64,000 bases of DNA, taken from contig CAVXSP010000001.1 of NCBI GenBank assembly GCA_963764505.1, positions 1,674,001-1,738,000 on the forward strand, read 5' to 3'. A program made the position numbers and the translations under genes. Shown here piece after piece: positions 44,109 through 53,037 of the stretch; the stretch's first letter is position 1; the number at the start of each line of letters is the position of its first letter. The notes beneath the pieces are model-generated. The model saw nothing but the letters and a program-made list of their open reading frames with translations, made no database searches and was not told the origin of the DNA. The stretch is from CAVXSP01 sp963764505. Its GTDB lineage: Bacteria > Acidobacteriota > Vicinamibacteria > Vicinamibacterales > SCN-69-37.

Positions 44109-44975
44109 ATGCGACGACGGGATTTTCTGATCAGCAGCGGCATGGCAGTCGGAGCGGCCGCTCGCGTCTGGGGACGGCCGGTGGCCCAGGGCGCGGACGC
44201 CGCCAAGCTGGATCGCATGGCGATCATGGCCTACAGCTTCGTCCGCGTGCTGAAGTACCCGGGAGGTCCGACGGACGCGGCGCACACCCTCGAGGTCTTC
44301 GATGTGCCCGAAATGCTGGCGGATCGCTACAAGGTGCACAACGTCGAGATGCAGCACAACTACTTCGAGTCGACCGAGCCGGCCTTCCTGAAGAGCTTCG
44401 TCGACCGCCTGGCCAAGACGAAGTCGAGGGTCAGCAACATCAACCTCGAGCTCGGCACCATGAACATCTCGTCGCCGAACCCGTCGCTCCGGGCCCAGGC
44501 CGCGGACCTGACGAAGGCCTGGGTCGACCACGCCGTGCTGCTCGGCTCGCCGCGCGTGATGATCAATCAGGGCCGGCTCACGCAGGAGAACAAGGCGGCC
44601 GCGATCGAGACGCTGCAGCACATGACGGCCTACGCGAAGTCGAAGAACATCATGGTGGGCGCCGAGCCGCGCAACGACGACTTCACGCTCCTGACCGAGG
44701 TGCTCCGGGCGGGTGGCGCGTACACGAACCCGGACGTCGGTAACTTCGGCGGCGATCAGGAGCATCAGCACGCCGGCATCCGGGCCATGTTCCCGTACAC
44801 CGACGGCAACTGCCACATGAAGATGCTCAATCCGCCGACCTACGATCTCGCGGCGGCGATTCAGCTGGTCAAGGAGCTGGGCTACAAGGGGCTGTTCTCG
44901 ATCGAGAACGAGCAGCCGGGCGATCCGTACCAGAACGTCCAGAAGGTGCTCGACGTCGTGCTGGCGAACATCTGA
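44109..44975 (+). CDS. Tat-tagged sugar phosphate isomerase/epimerase-like protein
   Basis: The 288-residue protein is a xylose-isomerase-like TIM barrel with a twin-arginine-type leader (MRRRDFLISSGMAVGAAARVW). Barrel motifs are 'LDRMAIMAYSF', 'VHNVEMQHNYF', 'NINLELGT', 'IMVGAEPRNDDF', 'NPDVGNFGG' and 'GLFSIENEQPGD'; the Glu, Asp and His residues could bind a metal. The substrate is unknown. It resembles the Tat-tagged isomerase at 13690 in plan but not closely in sequence. Confidence 0.78.
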   Translation: MRRRDFLISSGMAVGAAARVWGRPVAQGADAAKLDRMAIMAYSFVRVLKYPGGPTDAAHTLEVFDVPEMLADRYKVHNVEMQHNYFESTEPAFLKSFVDRLAKTKSRVSNINLELGTMNISSPNPSLRAQAADLTKAWVDHAVLLGSPRVMINQGRLTQENKAAAIETLQHMTAYAKSKNIMVGAEPRNDDFTLLTEVLRAGGAYTNPDVGNFGGDQEHQHAGIRAMFPYTDGNCHMKMLNPPTYDLAAAIQLVKELGYKGLFSIENEQPGDPYQNVQKVLDVVLANI

Positions 44976-44990
44976 GCCGGGAACGACGAG

Positions 44991-46166
44991 CTACCTTCGT
45001 CCGCCGGCCGGTGCGTCGGCGCGACCGCCGCGCCCCTGGCCGCGCCCGCGCGGCGGATTCGCGGCGCGCGTGGCCACGTCGCGCGCGGCCTTGGTCTCGA
45101 CGCCCGGCTTCTGCATGAAGCCGAGGTCGCGGAACCAGTCGATGAAGCGGAACTGCCACGTGCCGTACGGCGTGCCGTTGCGGTTGCTCAGGCCGCCGCT
45201 CATGTTGCCGCCCTCCGGCAGCGGGTCGCCCGGGTGCCGGCCGTTGCCGTAGATGTGCACCTCGAGATTCGGGATGCGCGCCCGCAGGAACGCGCCGAAG
45301 AATTCGTCGGCCCACAGCGCGTGGCCGGCGTCGCCGACGCTGCCGCAGACGATGAACGCCGGCGGCGCGTCGTCCGGAATCGGCACCTGGGCGCCGCCGC
45401 GGAACGGCGTCGGCCCCGGATAGATCAGGCCGACGAAGTCCGGCCGCGAACTGATCTTCGCGAGCGGATTGCCGGCGACGTCGTGCGCCTTGTCGTACTC
45501 GCCGTACTTCACCGCTGCCGCGGAGGTCAGCTCCGCGCCGGCCGAAAATCCCATCGCGCCGATCTTGTGCGGGTCGATGCCCCAGTCCTCCGCGTACGCG
45601 CGCACGACTTTGATCGCCTGCAGCATGTCGTACTGCTCGTCGGTCAGCGGATCGTAGCCGTCGCGCCGCAGGCGGTTGCGCAGGATGATCGTGCTGATCC
45701 CGTAGTTGTAGAAGAAGGGCACGAAGTCCGCGCCCTCGGATCCGACGTTCAGCGTGTTGTGGCCGCCGCCGGCGACGACGACGACCGCTGCGCCGGTGTT
45801 CGTGCCGCCAGGCGCGCGGTGCAGCTCCACCGAGGGGTTGTGAATGTTGACGATGCTGTTGATGCGCCCGCCGCCGCCCATGTTGTAGACCTCGGGCTCC
45901 TTGATCCGCGCCGCGTCGAGCAACGGCGAGTCGGCGGGAAAGATCGTCACGACGATGCCGCCCTGCACGATCGGCTGGGGCGCGTACGGTGTGTCGGTCG
46001 CCGGACCGGGCGCCGGGACGTCGAGCGGCGCGGGCGTCGCGCCGAGCACCGACGTCGGCGGGCGCGGGGGCGCCTTCTGCGGCGACTGCGCGAGAACGCC
46101 AATCGCCGCCGAGAGCACGGCGGCCGCAATCACACACGGCAGCACTCGATGGTGGGGGAGGGGCAT
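44991..46166 (-). CDS. Secreted alpha/beta hydrolase (BD-FAE/acetyl-esterase-like)
   Basis: The 391-residue protein has a signal peptide (about 1-26). The fold signs are 'AAVVVVAGGGHNTLNVGSEG' (oxyanion region), the nucleophile elbow G-F-S-A-G in 'KIGAMGFSAGAELTSAA', 'VGLIYPGPTPF' and 'PPAFIVCGSVGDAGHAL' for the acid and nearby loop, with His in 'HIYGNGRHPGDPL'. This order is typical of acetylxylan or feruloyl esterase-like hydrolases. The last about 22 residues form an Arg/Gly-rich low-complexity tail (R-G-R-G-Q-G-R-G-G). It is convergent with the isomerase gene. Confidence 0.82.
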   Translation of the reverse strand: MPLPHHRVLPCVIAAAVLSAAIGVLAQSPQKAPPRPPTSVLGATPAPLDVPAPGPATDTPYAPQPIVQGGIVVTIFPADSPLLDAARIKEPEVYNMGGGGRINSIVNIHNPSVELHRAPGGTNTGAAVVVVAGGGHNTLNVGSEGADFVPFFYNYGISTIILRNRLRRDGYDPLTDEQYDMLQAIKVVRAYAEDWGIDPHKIGAMGFSAGAELTSAAAVKYGEYDKAHDVAGNPLAKISSRPDFVGLIYPGPTPFRGGAQVPIPDDAPPAFIVCGSVGDAGHALWADEFFGAFLRARIPNLEVHIYGNGRHPGDPLPEGGNMSGGLSNRNGTPYGTWQFRFIDWFRDLGFMQKPGVETKAARDVATRAANPPRGRGQGRGGRADAPAGGRR

Positions 46167-46327
46167 GGTGACCGGATGCTACCGCAACTGTCGCTCACGG
46201 ACGACCGAATCGGCGGACACCGCTCGGGAAACTCCGAAATGACACGCAGGACCGGAGTACTCGGCGAGGTTCACGCGTCGGCCTGACCGGCCTCGTTGAC
46301 TCTCGACGGGAACAGGGCTAGCCTTCC

Positions 46328-48310
46328 ATGTTGATAGACAACATGGACGCCACGCACCGCCGCGGGCGACCGCCCCGCTGGATCCTCGCCGCGACTGGCG
46401 GCGTGCTGCTGCCCCTGGCCGGGCTGCTGGCCGCGCAAGAACCGCCCCCGACCTTTCGCAGCGGCGTTGACCTCGTCACGCTCGACGTGTCCGTCCTCGA
46501 CAAGGATCGCCGCCCGGTCACAGGCCTCACGCCCGACGATTTCACGGTGCTCGAAGACGGCAAGCCGCAACCGATCGTCGCGTTCGACGCCGTCGACCTG
46601 CCCGACGAGCCCGCGCCGTCCGCGCCGTGGATGCGGGACGTCGCGCCGGATGTCGTCTCCAACGAGCGCGAGTCCCGCCGCGTCGTCGTCATCGTGATGG
46701 ACGACGCGAACACCGAGCTCGACGCGATGATCGCGGCGACCGCGCGGCAGATCGGGCACGCCGTCGTCGATCGGCTCGGCCCGGACGACCTCGCCGCGGT
46801 CGCATTCACCGACCAGGGACGGCGGCAGAATCTCACGACGGATCGGGCGCAGCTTGCGGCCGCGGTGGACTCGTTCAACCCGCACCCGAATTCGGCCAAG
46901 CTCGATGCACTGCAGAACGACTACCGCACCGAGCGCCAGGCGCTCGGCGGCACGACCTCCCTGAACCCGCCGCCGGGCTGCGCCTATGCCGGCAAATCGC
47001 ACGGGCCTGGCGCCTGCGTGATTGAGACACTGAGCGCGGTGGCCAGCGCGCTGCTGACGGCGCCGCAGGGGCGCAAGACGGTCGTCTACATTGGATCCGG
47101 CATCCCGTACGACTTCTCGATGAGCGATCTCCGCGGCTGGCACAACCCAGGCCAGGAGATCGACGAGCTGCAGGCGATGCTGCGCTCGCTTCAAGAGGCG
47201 AACGTCAACATCTACGCGCTCGATCCGTCGAGCATGAAGGCGGGGATCGTCGGGCCCCGGCAGGAATCACTGCGTGTGCTCTCGGAAGAGACGGGTGGGC
47301 GGGCGGCGCTCGGTACCAACCCCGAATCGGCGGTGCCGCAGATCTTCGTCGAGAACGGCTCGTACTACCTGCTCGGGTTCCGGTCGGGCGACACGACGGC
47401 GGACGGCGGGTTTCGACGGATCCAGGTGAAGATGGATCGGCCCGGCGTGGAGGTGCGCACGCGGTCCGGCTACTACGCGCCCCTGCCGGTGAAATCCCGC
47501 GCCGCGGTGAAGGCGACGGCGCCGGCGGCCGTGGACCGCGCGCTCGCGCAGAGCGCGCCGGGCGGGCGCCTGCCACTCGAGATGACGGTCGCGTCTGTCG
47601 CGGTGCGCGGCGGGCCGGCGGCCGCGCTCGCCATTACGGTCGCGCTCGGCGAGCGGCTGCCGCGCGGGCGACAGCGGATCGAGCTCGTGACGACGGCAGT
47701 GGATTCCGATTGTCCGGACTGCAAGCGCCAGGCGCAGCGGCAGACGATCGAGTTCGTGCCGGCATCCGGTTCCGGTGCGGCGGCGCAGACGTACGAGATC
47801 CTGTCCCGCCTGCCGGTCGTGCCGGGCCGTCGCTACAACGTCCGCGCGGCGGCCGCGCTGGGCGATCGCACCGGCGCGGTCTTCACGGACGTCGAGGTCC
47901 CGAACTTCGCGAAGGATCCGTTGTCCGTATCCGGCCTTGTCGTGAGCGTCGCACCGCCGGCCGTGACAGCGCAGGCGCGGCTGCTCTCGGGCGTGCTGCC
48001 GCTGCTGCCGAGCACGCTGCGCGACTTCCGGCCCGGCATGACTGCCACCGCCTTCCTGCGGGTCACGCAGGGCGGCTCGAACCCGCCGGCCGCGGTGCGC
48101 GTCGCGGCGACGATCCGAGACGCGGAGAATGGCGTCGATTTCGCGCGCACGACGACGCTCGACCCCGCGGCCTTCGGCGCGGCGCGATCGGCCGACTACC
48201 GGCTGAAGCTGCCGATCGCCACGCTCACGTCCGGACAGCACCTCTTGACGATTGAAATCTCGCTCGGGAAATCGCGGGTGACACGCGACGCGCGTTTCAC
48301 GATCGGGTAG
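46328..48310 (+). CDS. Secreted VWA-domain protein (acidobacterial VWFA-related)
   Basis: The 660-residue protein starts at ATG 46328 (or ATG 46343) and has an N-terminal signal segment (about 18-37). Then comes the family phrase 'FRSGVDLVTLDVSVLDKDRRPVTGLTPDDFTVLEDGKPQPI' and a VWA fold beginning 'RRVVVIVMDDANTELDAMI', with a changed metal site (D-D-A-N-T), followed by 'KTVVYIGSGIPYDFS'. The C-terminal about 280 residues are beta-rich, unknown. These large exported proteins are abundant in Acidobacteriota and of unknown role. Confidence 0.88.
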   Translation: MLIDNMDATHRRGRPPRWILAATGGVLLPLAGLLAAQEPPPTFRSGVDLVTLDVSVLDKDRRPVTGLTPDDFTVLEDGKPQPIVAFDAVDLPDEPAPSAPWMRDVAPDVVSNERESRRVVVIVMDDANTELDAMIAATARQIGHAVVDRLGPDDLAAVAFTDQGRRQNLTTDRAQLAAAVDSFNPHPNSAKLDALQNDYRTERQALGGTTSLNPPPGCAYAGKSHGPGACVIETLSAVASALLTAPQGRKTVVYIGSGIPYDFSMSDLRGWHNPGQEIDELQAMLRSLQEANVNIYALDPSSMKAGIVGPRQESLRVLSEETGGRAALGTNPESAVPQIFVENGSYYLLGFRSGDTTADGGFRRIQVKMDRPGVEVRTRSGYYAPLPVKSRAAVKATAPAAVDRALAQSAPGGRLPLEMTVASVAVRGGPAAALAITVALGERLPRGRQRIELVTTAVDSDCPDCKRQAQRQTIEFVPASGSGAAAQTYEILSRLPVVPGRRYNVRAAAALGDRTGAVFTDVEVPNFAKDPLSVSGLVVSVAPPAVTAQARLLSGVLPLLPSTLRDFRPGMTATAFLRVTQGGSNPPAAVRVAATIRDAENGVDFARTTTLDPAAFGAARSADYRLKLPIATLTSGQHLLTIEISLGKSRVTRDARFTIG

Positions 48311-48355
48311 GAGACACTCCCGAGTGGATCTTCGCCGCCACGGAGCGTAGCGCGG

Positions 48356-48763
48356 TCAGGCGAGCGATTTCAGGACAGCGAGCTTGAAGCCGTCGGGGTC
48401 CGTGAGCCGGAAGAAGCGCGCGCCCCACGGCGCGTCGACGGGCTCGGAGTCGAGTGTGCCGCCGCTGGCCTTGATGCGATTGGCGATGGCGTCGATGTCC
48501 TCCGTGGTCCAGATGTTGATCGAGAAGCCGAGGCCCTTGATACGGTCCCAGCCCTTGGCGCCGTTGTCCCGGTTCAGGTTGAGGCGCACGTCGCCGGCCG
48601 TGAGCGCGACCATCACGAGCCGGCCGTCCTGCTCGTACGTGCGCTCGACGCCGAAACCCGCGACGTCCCGGTACCAGGCGGCGCTCTTGTCGATGTCCTT
48701 GACGGTGATGGAAACAGTCGTGGTGCCGTGGAACTTCTCAGGCGTGGGCGACGGAGTGGTCAT
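48356..48763 (-). CDS. VOC-family (glyoxalase/bleomycin-resistance-like) protein
   Basis: ATG 48763 gives 135 residues in two beta-alpha-beta-beta-beta units: 'TTTVSITVKDIDKSAAWYRDVAGFGVERTY' and 'FSINIWTTEDIDAIANRIKASGGTLDSEPVDAPWGARFFRLTDPDGFKLAVL'. This is the standard single-VOC layout, and the second unit ends in D-P-D-G-F-K. Metal ligands and substrate are uncertain. It lacks the basic tail seen on the VOC protein at 22749. Confidence 0.87.
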   Translation of the reverse strand: MTTPSPTPEKFHGTTTVSITVKDIDKSAAWYRDVAGFGVERTYEQDGRLVMVALTAGDVRLNLNRDNGAKGWDRIKGLGFSINIWTTEDIDAIANRIKASGGTLDSEPVDAPWGARFFRLTDPDGFKLAVLKSLA

Positions 48764-48879
48764 GCGGGTCTCCCGGAATCGAGCGTCAATCATCGCTCAA
48801 CAACATCGCGCGTGACAAGCGTGGCCAGCGAGAGGGCGCGGTGCGATCGGGTGAACGGCCGGCGATGTGGTGGAGCGCA

Positions 48880-49396
48880 CCATCGCGATGCTGGCGGGCC
48901 GCTCGAGCGGACAATTCGGGCAGCCGTGGCCCGTGCCGCACCGGAGATCGCCGTGACGACCTTTCGGACGGAGACGGAACAGATCGACGAGACGATCGCA
49001 CGCGAGCGCGTGTTTGCCCGTCTCCTCACGCCCTTCGGCGCCTTTGCCCTGCTGCTGGCGTCCATCGGCCTCTATGGCGCGACGGCGTACGGCGTCGCGC
49101 GTCGCACCGGCGAGATCGGCGTGCGCATCGCGCTCGGCGCCCGACAAGGCCAGGTCCGGTGGCTGGTGCTCCGGCAAACGGCGATCCTCGCCGCGATCGG
49201 ATTGGCCATTGGCGTTCCTGCGTCGCTTGCCGCTGCTCAGCTGTTGAAGGCACAGCTCTTCGGTGTGAAGCCGGCCGATTTCGCGACCATTGCCGCGGCC
49301 GGCGGGAGCATGCTCGGCACCGTCCTGCTGGCCGGGTGGATTCCTGCCCGTCGCGCAGGGCGGGTCGACCCCCTCACCGCGATCCGGATGGAGTGA
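48880..49396 (+). pseudogene. 3' remnant of an ADOP permease
   Basis: The last about 170 residues of an ADOP permease remain: end of the second MacB core ('ERTIRAAVARAAPEIAVTTFRTETEQIDETIARERVFARLL') and the complete final FtsX unit ('GAFALLLASIGLYGATAYGVARRTGEIGVRIALGARQGQV') ending 'IPARRAGRVDPLTAIRME' and a stop. The first about 80 percent of such a gene is absent, and no start is evident. No PadR gene accompanies it. Confidence 0.8.
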
Positions 49397-49400
49397 AGGT

Positions 49401-49571
49401 GTCTTCGACGGTTCGGCATGGCATGGTCACACGGCGAACCGATCCGATGACCCTCGACGCTCGCTGCAAGGCGCGTTCATTCCGCGCGATGGACGCGCTG
49501 CCACCGACTTCGGGGCTCGCAAGCCGTTCTCGGCGAGCGGGATTGCCATCCGTTTGTCCGATTGGGAATGA
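49401..49571 (+). pseudogene. 3' remnant of a phytanoyl-CoA-dioxygenase-like gene
   Basis: Beginning 5 bases after the ADOP remnant's stop, about 56 codons match the C-terminal end of the intact PhyH-like protein at 51390: 'VFDGSAWHGH' and 'DDPRRSLQGAFIPRDGRAATDF' line up with 'VFNGSTWHGQ' and 'NRPRRSLQGAFIPRGGRASTDF'. The distal iron His and the 2-oxoglutarate-binding Arg are kept, but the rest of the enzyme is missing. Confidence 0.75.
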
Positions 49572-49636
49572 TAGACGCCGATCTGGCTGCCGGTGCGCCG
49601 GCGCAAATAGAAAGTTCTTGGGCGACCGATCGTTAC

Positions 49637-50611
49637 CTATCCGCGTGGCATCGGCGCCGCGCCGCTTGGGGTTCGGCTGTCCGTCGGCGCGAAGGAGTCC
49701 TGCTGCCGCCGGAACGCGGCCGGCGTGCCGCCAATCTCGCGCTTGAAGAACTTCACGAAGTTGGTCTCCTCGTCGAAGCCGAGGCTGTCGGCGATCTGAC
49801 TGACCGACAGGTCCGTGTGGGCCAGCAGGCGCTTCGCTTCCAGGTTGATGCGCGAGACGATGAACTCCTTGGCCCTCATTCCCGCTGCGTCCGCCGTGGC
49901 GCGCGTCAGGCTCCTGCCCGCACAGCCGAGGTGCCTGGCGTAGTCGGCCACCTGATGCCACTTGGCGAAGTTCTTCTCCACGAGTTGCTGGAAGTTCCGG
50001 AAGCGCTGCAGGACGGTGGCGCGGGCGCTCACCCCGGCCTGTCCCTCCTGACGGGCGTGGACGATGCTGAGTCGTACCAGGAGCGCGTAGAGCTGGTACC
50101 GCAGCAGAGTCTGCACCTCCCTGGGCGATGCCTCGATCGCTGCGTCCTTCTGCATGCGGGCGAGGGCGCCGGTCACGTCGCGCCGCGCCGATGCGGGCAG
50201 ACGCATGTGCCACGGCAGCCGTTCCACGCCGACGGCGACCTCCAGATCGGGAACCGCCTTCGGCGCCGGCGGGAGGAATTCCGACCGGAACAGGGCGAGC
50301 CAACCGTCCCAGTCTCTTTCGGCGCCCAATCGGTGCGCCTGCCCTGGCCGCAATACCAGCAGCGAGCCGGGTTCGCAAGGCACGAGCTGAAAGTCGACCA
50401 GCTGCGTGCAGGTGCCCTTGGAAACGCAGAGCAGCGTATGAAACGTGTAGCGGTGAGTTAACTCGAGCTGCTTCCAGTCCACCCGCCTCCGTAAGTCGGA
50501 GATGGAGAAGATCTCCACGTCGAACGGGTACGCCCGGGGTGGCCGGTACTCCAGCCGCTGGATTCCGTTCCTGCGCTTCCTCTGTTTTCCGCCCGTCCCT
50601 CCCTGGATCAT
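49637..50611 (-). CDS. AraC-family transcriptional regulator
   Basis: The 324-residue protein has an N-terminal cupin-like sensing part (about 40-110, 'YTFHTLLCVSKGTCTQLVDFQLVPCEPGSLLVLRPGQAH'). The C-terminal pair of helix-turn-helix units runs from about 210 to 305 ('VADYARHLGCAGRSLTRATADAAG', 'LLAHTDLSVSQIADSLGFDEETNFVKFFKREIGGTPAAFR'), the standard AraC signature. It is divergent from the NTF2-like gene across 167 bases, which it probably controls. Confidence 0.9.
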   Translation of the reverse strand: MIQGGTGGKQRKRRNGIQRLEYRPPRAYPFDVEIFSISDLRRRVDWKQLELTHRYTFHTLLCVSKGTCTQLVDFQLVPCEPGSLLVLRPGQAHRLGAERDWDGWLALFRSEFLPPAPKAVPDLEVAVGVERLPWHMRLPASARRDVTGALARMQKDAAIEASPREVQTLLRYQLYALLVRLSIVHARQEGQAGVSARATVLQRFRNFQQLVEKNFAKWHQVADYARHLGCAGRSLTRATADAAGMRAKEFIVSRINLEAKRLLAHTDLSVSQIADSLGFDEETNFVKFFKREIGGTPAAFRRQQDSFAPTDSRTPSGAAPMPRG

Positions 50612-50778
50612 GTTCTGGCCTGCCGCGGCTTCGAGCCGTCCGATATCTACCCTAAACAGCCGCTCAATTACCGTGCAACGGTCCCATATCTACCTAGGAT
50701 CGTCAACATCGGCCGCGAGGAAGCCAGCCAGACCCACTCCTGGCGGCCGGAACGCGCTCACAGAGGAGAAGAAGGCCC

Positions 50779-51213
50779 ATGAAGACCGAATCCAACAGCA
50801 TTGCCGAGACCATCGTCGCGCGCGAACGGGAATCTCTCGAGTGCTGGAACAAGGGTGATATCGACGGCACCCTTGAGCACTATGCCGAGGACGTGACCTA
50901 CTTCGACCCGTTGGTCGAAGCCCGCTACGACGGCCGGGCGAAGGTGGCCGCGTACTTTCACGACGTGTTCGCGGGCAAGATCTACATCCCGCGTTACGAG
51001 ATGTCCAATCCGCAGGTGATCCTCAGCAGCGACTTGGCCGTGCTGACCTATAACCTGCTGAACTACGTCCGTGGGACGGACGGGGCCGAGATTGCCGGGA
51101 CCGCCTGGAATTCGACCCAGGTGTACCGCCGCATGAACGGCCAATGGCGCGTGGTCCACGTCAACTGGTCGTTCACGCGCCATCCGGCCGCCATGCAGGG
51201 CCTCATGGCGTAA
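50779..51213 (+). CDS. NTF2-like (SnoaL/DUF4440) protein
   Basis: The 144-residue cone-shaped NTF2-fold protein starts at ATG 50779 after GGAGAAGAAGG. Signatures are 'CWNKGDIDGTLEHYAEDVTYFDPLVEARYDGRAKVAAYF' and 'WNSTQVYRRMNGQWRVVHVNWSFT'. The family holds isomerases, hydrolases and binding proteins; catalytic identity cannot be read from sequence. Divergent from an AraC regulator. Confidence 0.85.
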   Translation: MKTESNSIAETIVARERESLECWNKGDIDGTLEHYAEDVTYFDPLVEARYDGRAKVAAYFHDVFAGKIYIPRYEMSNPQVILSSDLAVLTYNLLNYVRGTDGAEIAGTAWNSTQVYRRMNGQWRVVHVNWSFTRHPAAMQGLMA

Positions 51214-51389
51214 GGGCTCGGAATCAGGAAGTGCGAAGGGCCGCGGAGGTCGATCCCCAGTGACGCCGATCGGGCGAGTCTGGCCGTCGCAGCAGGCCGG
51301 CGCCACGCCGAATCGCAGCAGTCCGACTGGCGGCGAGTTGAGTAGCTCCTCTGCTTTGCGGGACGGGAGTTCGCGATATCCTCGTCGCC

Positions 51390-52136
51390 ATGTCAGCAGG
51401 CGAACCACCAATGCAGGAGGGATCCGGCGCTCTCCCTCCTGCCGCGATGGCAGCTCTGGAAGAGTCCGGCTTCGTCGTGCTCCCCGGGCCTTTTGCTGTC
51501 GAGCAACTCGGGGTGGTTGTAAATGCCTACGACGCGGAAGTCGGTCCCGCCGTTGGAGATGACCTCCGAATAGGATCCACATCGACTCGCGTAGTGGACT
51601 TCGTCAACCGTGGCCCGGTGTTCGATCCGCTCTACGTCTATCCGCCGCTGCTTGATGCCGCGGCTCGGATCGTCGGAGGGTCGTTCAAGCTCAGTTCGTT
51701 GAACGCGCGAACCCTTCGGCCCGGATCGGCGGTGCTGGACATCCACGTGGACGTGGAACGCGACTCCATCGACTGGCCGCTACTCGGCTTCATCCTCATG
51801 ATCGACGCGTTCGCGCCGGACAACGGCGCCACGCGCTTCATCCCGGGCTCCCATCGCTGGGCCGACCCTCCGCGGGACGGTCGTATGCAGGAGTACACCG
51901 CGCAGCTGGTGTCGGCCTGCGGGCCGGCAGGATCGCTGCTCGTGTTCAACGGATCCACGTGGCACGGCCAGGGTGTCAACGGCTCCAACCGGCCACGTCG
52001 GTCGCTGCAGGGCGCGTTCATTCCGCGAGGCGGTCGTGCCAGCACCGACTTCTGTCGACGGATGCCGTCGGAAACCCGCGCGCGGCTTGGTACCGTAGCG
52101 CGTCAGGTGCTGGCAATCCCAGAGTCCGGTGCGTGA
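51390..52136 (+). CDS. Phytanoyl-CoA-dioxygenase-like Fe(II)/2-oxoglutarate oxygenase
   Basis: The 248-residue protein has an intact iron site: His119 and Asp121 in 'LDIHVDVERD' and distal His192 in 'STWHGQG', with Arg204 ('PRRSLQGAFIP') placed to bind 2-oxoglutarate. The fold runs from 'MAALEESGFVVLPGPF' to 'DNGATRFIPGSHRW'. The substrate is unknown. Its 3' end overlaps the GNAT gene start by 8 bases. A diverged tail of a second such gene lies at 49401. Confidence 0.87.
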   Translation: MSAGEPPMQEGSGALPPAAMAALEESGFVVLPGPFAVEQLGVVVNAYDAEVGPAVGDDLRIGSTSTRVVDFVNRGPVFDPLYVYPPLLDAAARIVGGSFKLSSLNARTLRPGSAVLDIHVDVERDSIDWPLLGFILMIDAFAPDNGATRFIPGSHRWADPPRDGRMQEYTAQLVSACGPAGSLLVFNGSTWHGQGVNGSNRPRRSLQGAFIPRGGRASTDFCRRMPSETRARLGTVARQVLAIPESGA

Positions 52137-53017
52137 TTCGTTGGCGGCTCGCCGCGCGCGCTGGCTCCGGACCTCCGAACTCGCTGCCGCCGAGCTCGGG
52201 TGGCTCGATGACTACCTGCGCGGCCTGCCGTGGTTCGACTTCTATCACCGCTGCGCACTCGACGCCCTCGCCGCTGGCCAGGACAACCGCCTCTACTGGA
52301 TTTCGGCGGGCGGACGCGGCCTCGTCCTGGCGATCGAGTTCGCCGACGTCGACGTGTTCACCACGATCGGCGAGCTCGAGCCGGACGAGGTGGCGCAGAT
52401 CGCCCTGCGGCCGCGCGCCGCCGAGGTCCACGCCGCGCCGCCTCACGTGCTGCCGCTCATCGACGCCGCCGGCGTCCGCGTGCGCAAGCGGTCGACGCTC
52501 GCCTATCACCGCCGCGAAGGCCCGGGCGACTGGTCGCTCGATCCGGACTGCCGGAGGGCCTCCGCCGCCGACCTGCCCGAGCTCGAGCGCTTCTACGCCG
52601 TCCATTACCCGGAAACCGTGCTGTCACCGTGGATGCTGGACAGCCCCTTCGTCGGCCTCTGGAATGACGGCGAGCTCCTGGCGGCTGCCGGCACGCTGGT
52701 CGTACATCCCGGCCTGCGCGCCTGCCACGTGGGCAACTTCCTGACTCACCCCCGCGCCCGCGCGCGAGGGCTGGCCGAGCGGGTGGCGCGCCACCTGTTC
52801 GAGCTCCTGCGCCGCGACGGGATCGGAGTGTTCATGCTGGGCGTGCAGACCAACCGCATCCGCGCTCCGCCTGTACCGGCGGCTGGGCTTCGAGCCGGTT
52901 CAAGAGCGCAGCTTCGTTCTCCTGGCAGTGTCGCTGCTGACGCCAGAACAGGTCCCGCTTCACACAGGAAGACGGCACGGAACGACCGTTTCAGAACGAG
53001 TAATGGAACAACAATAG
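52129..53017 (+). pseudogene. GNAT-family acetyltransferase, frameshifted
   Basis: It starts at GTG 52129. An N-terminal domain ('WLDDYLRGLPWFDFYHRCALDAL') is followed by a GNAT domain with 'GTLVVHPGLRACHVGNFLTHPRARARGLAERVARHLFELLRRDGI' (acetyl-CoA loop variant) and 'FMLGVQTNR'. One extra C near 52861 then shifts frame. The next frame gives the expected ending 'ALRLYRRLGFEPVQERSFVLL' and stops at 53017. Without the shift the product would be a complete, about 295-residue acetyltransferase. As written, the frame runs on into the next gene, which has its own start. Confidence 0.78.
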
Positions 53018-53037
53018 ATAGGACGGGGAGGCGGACG

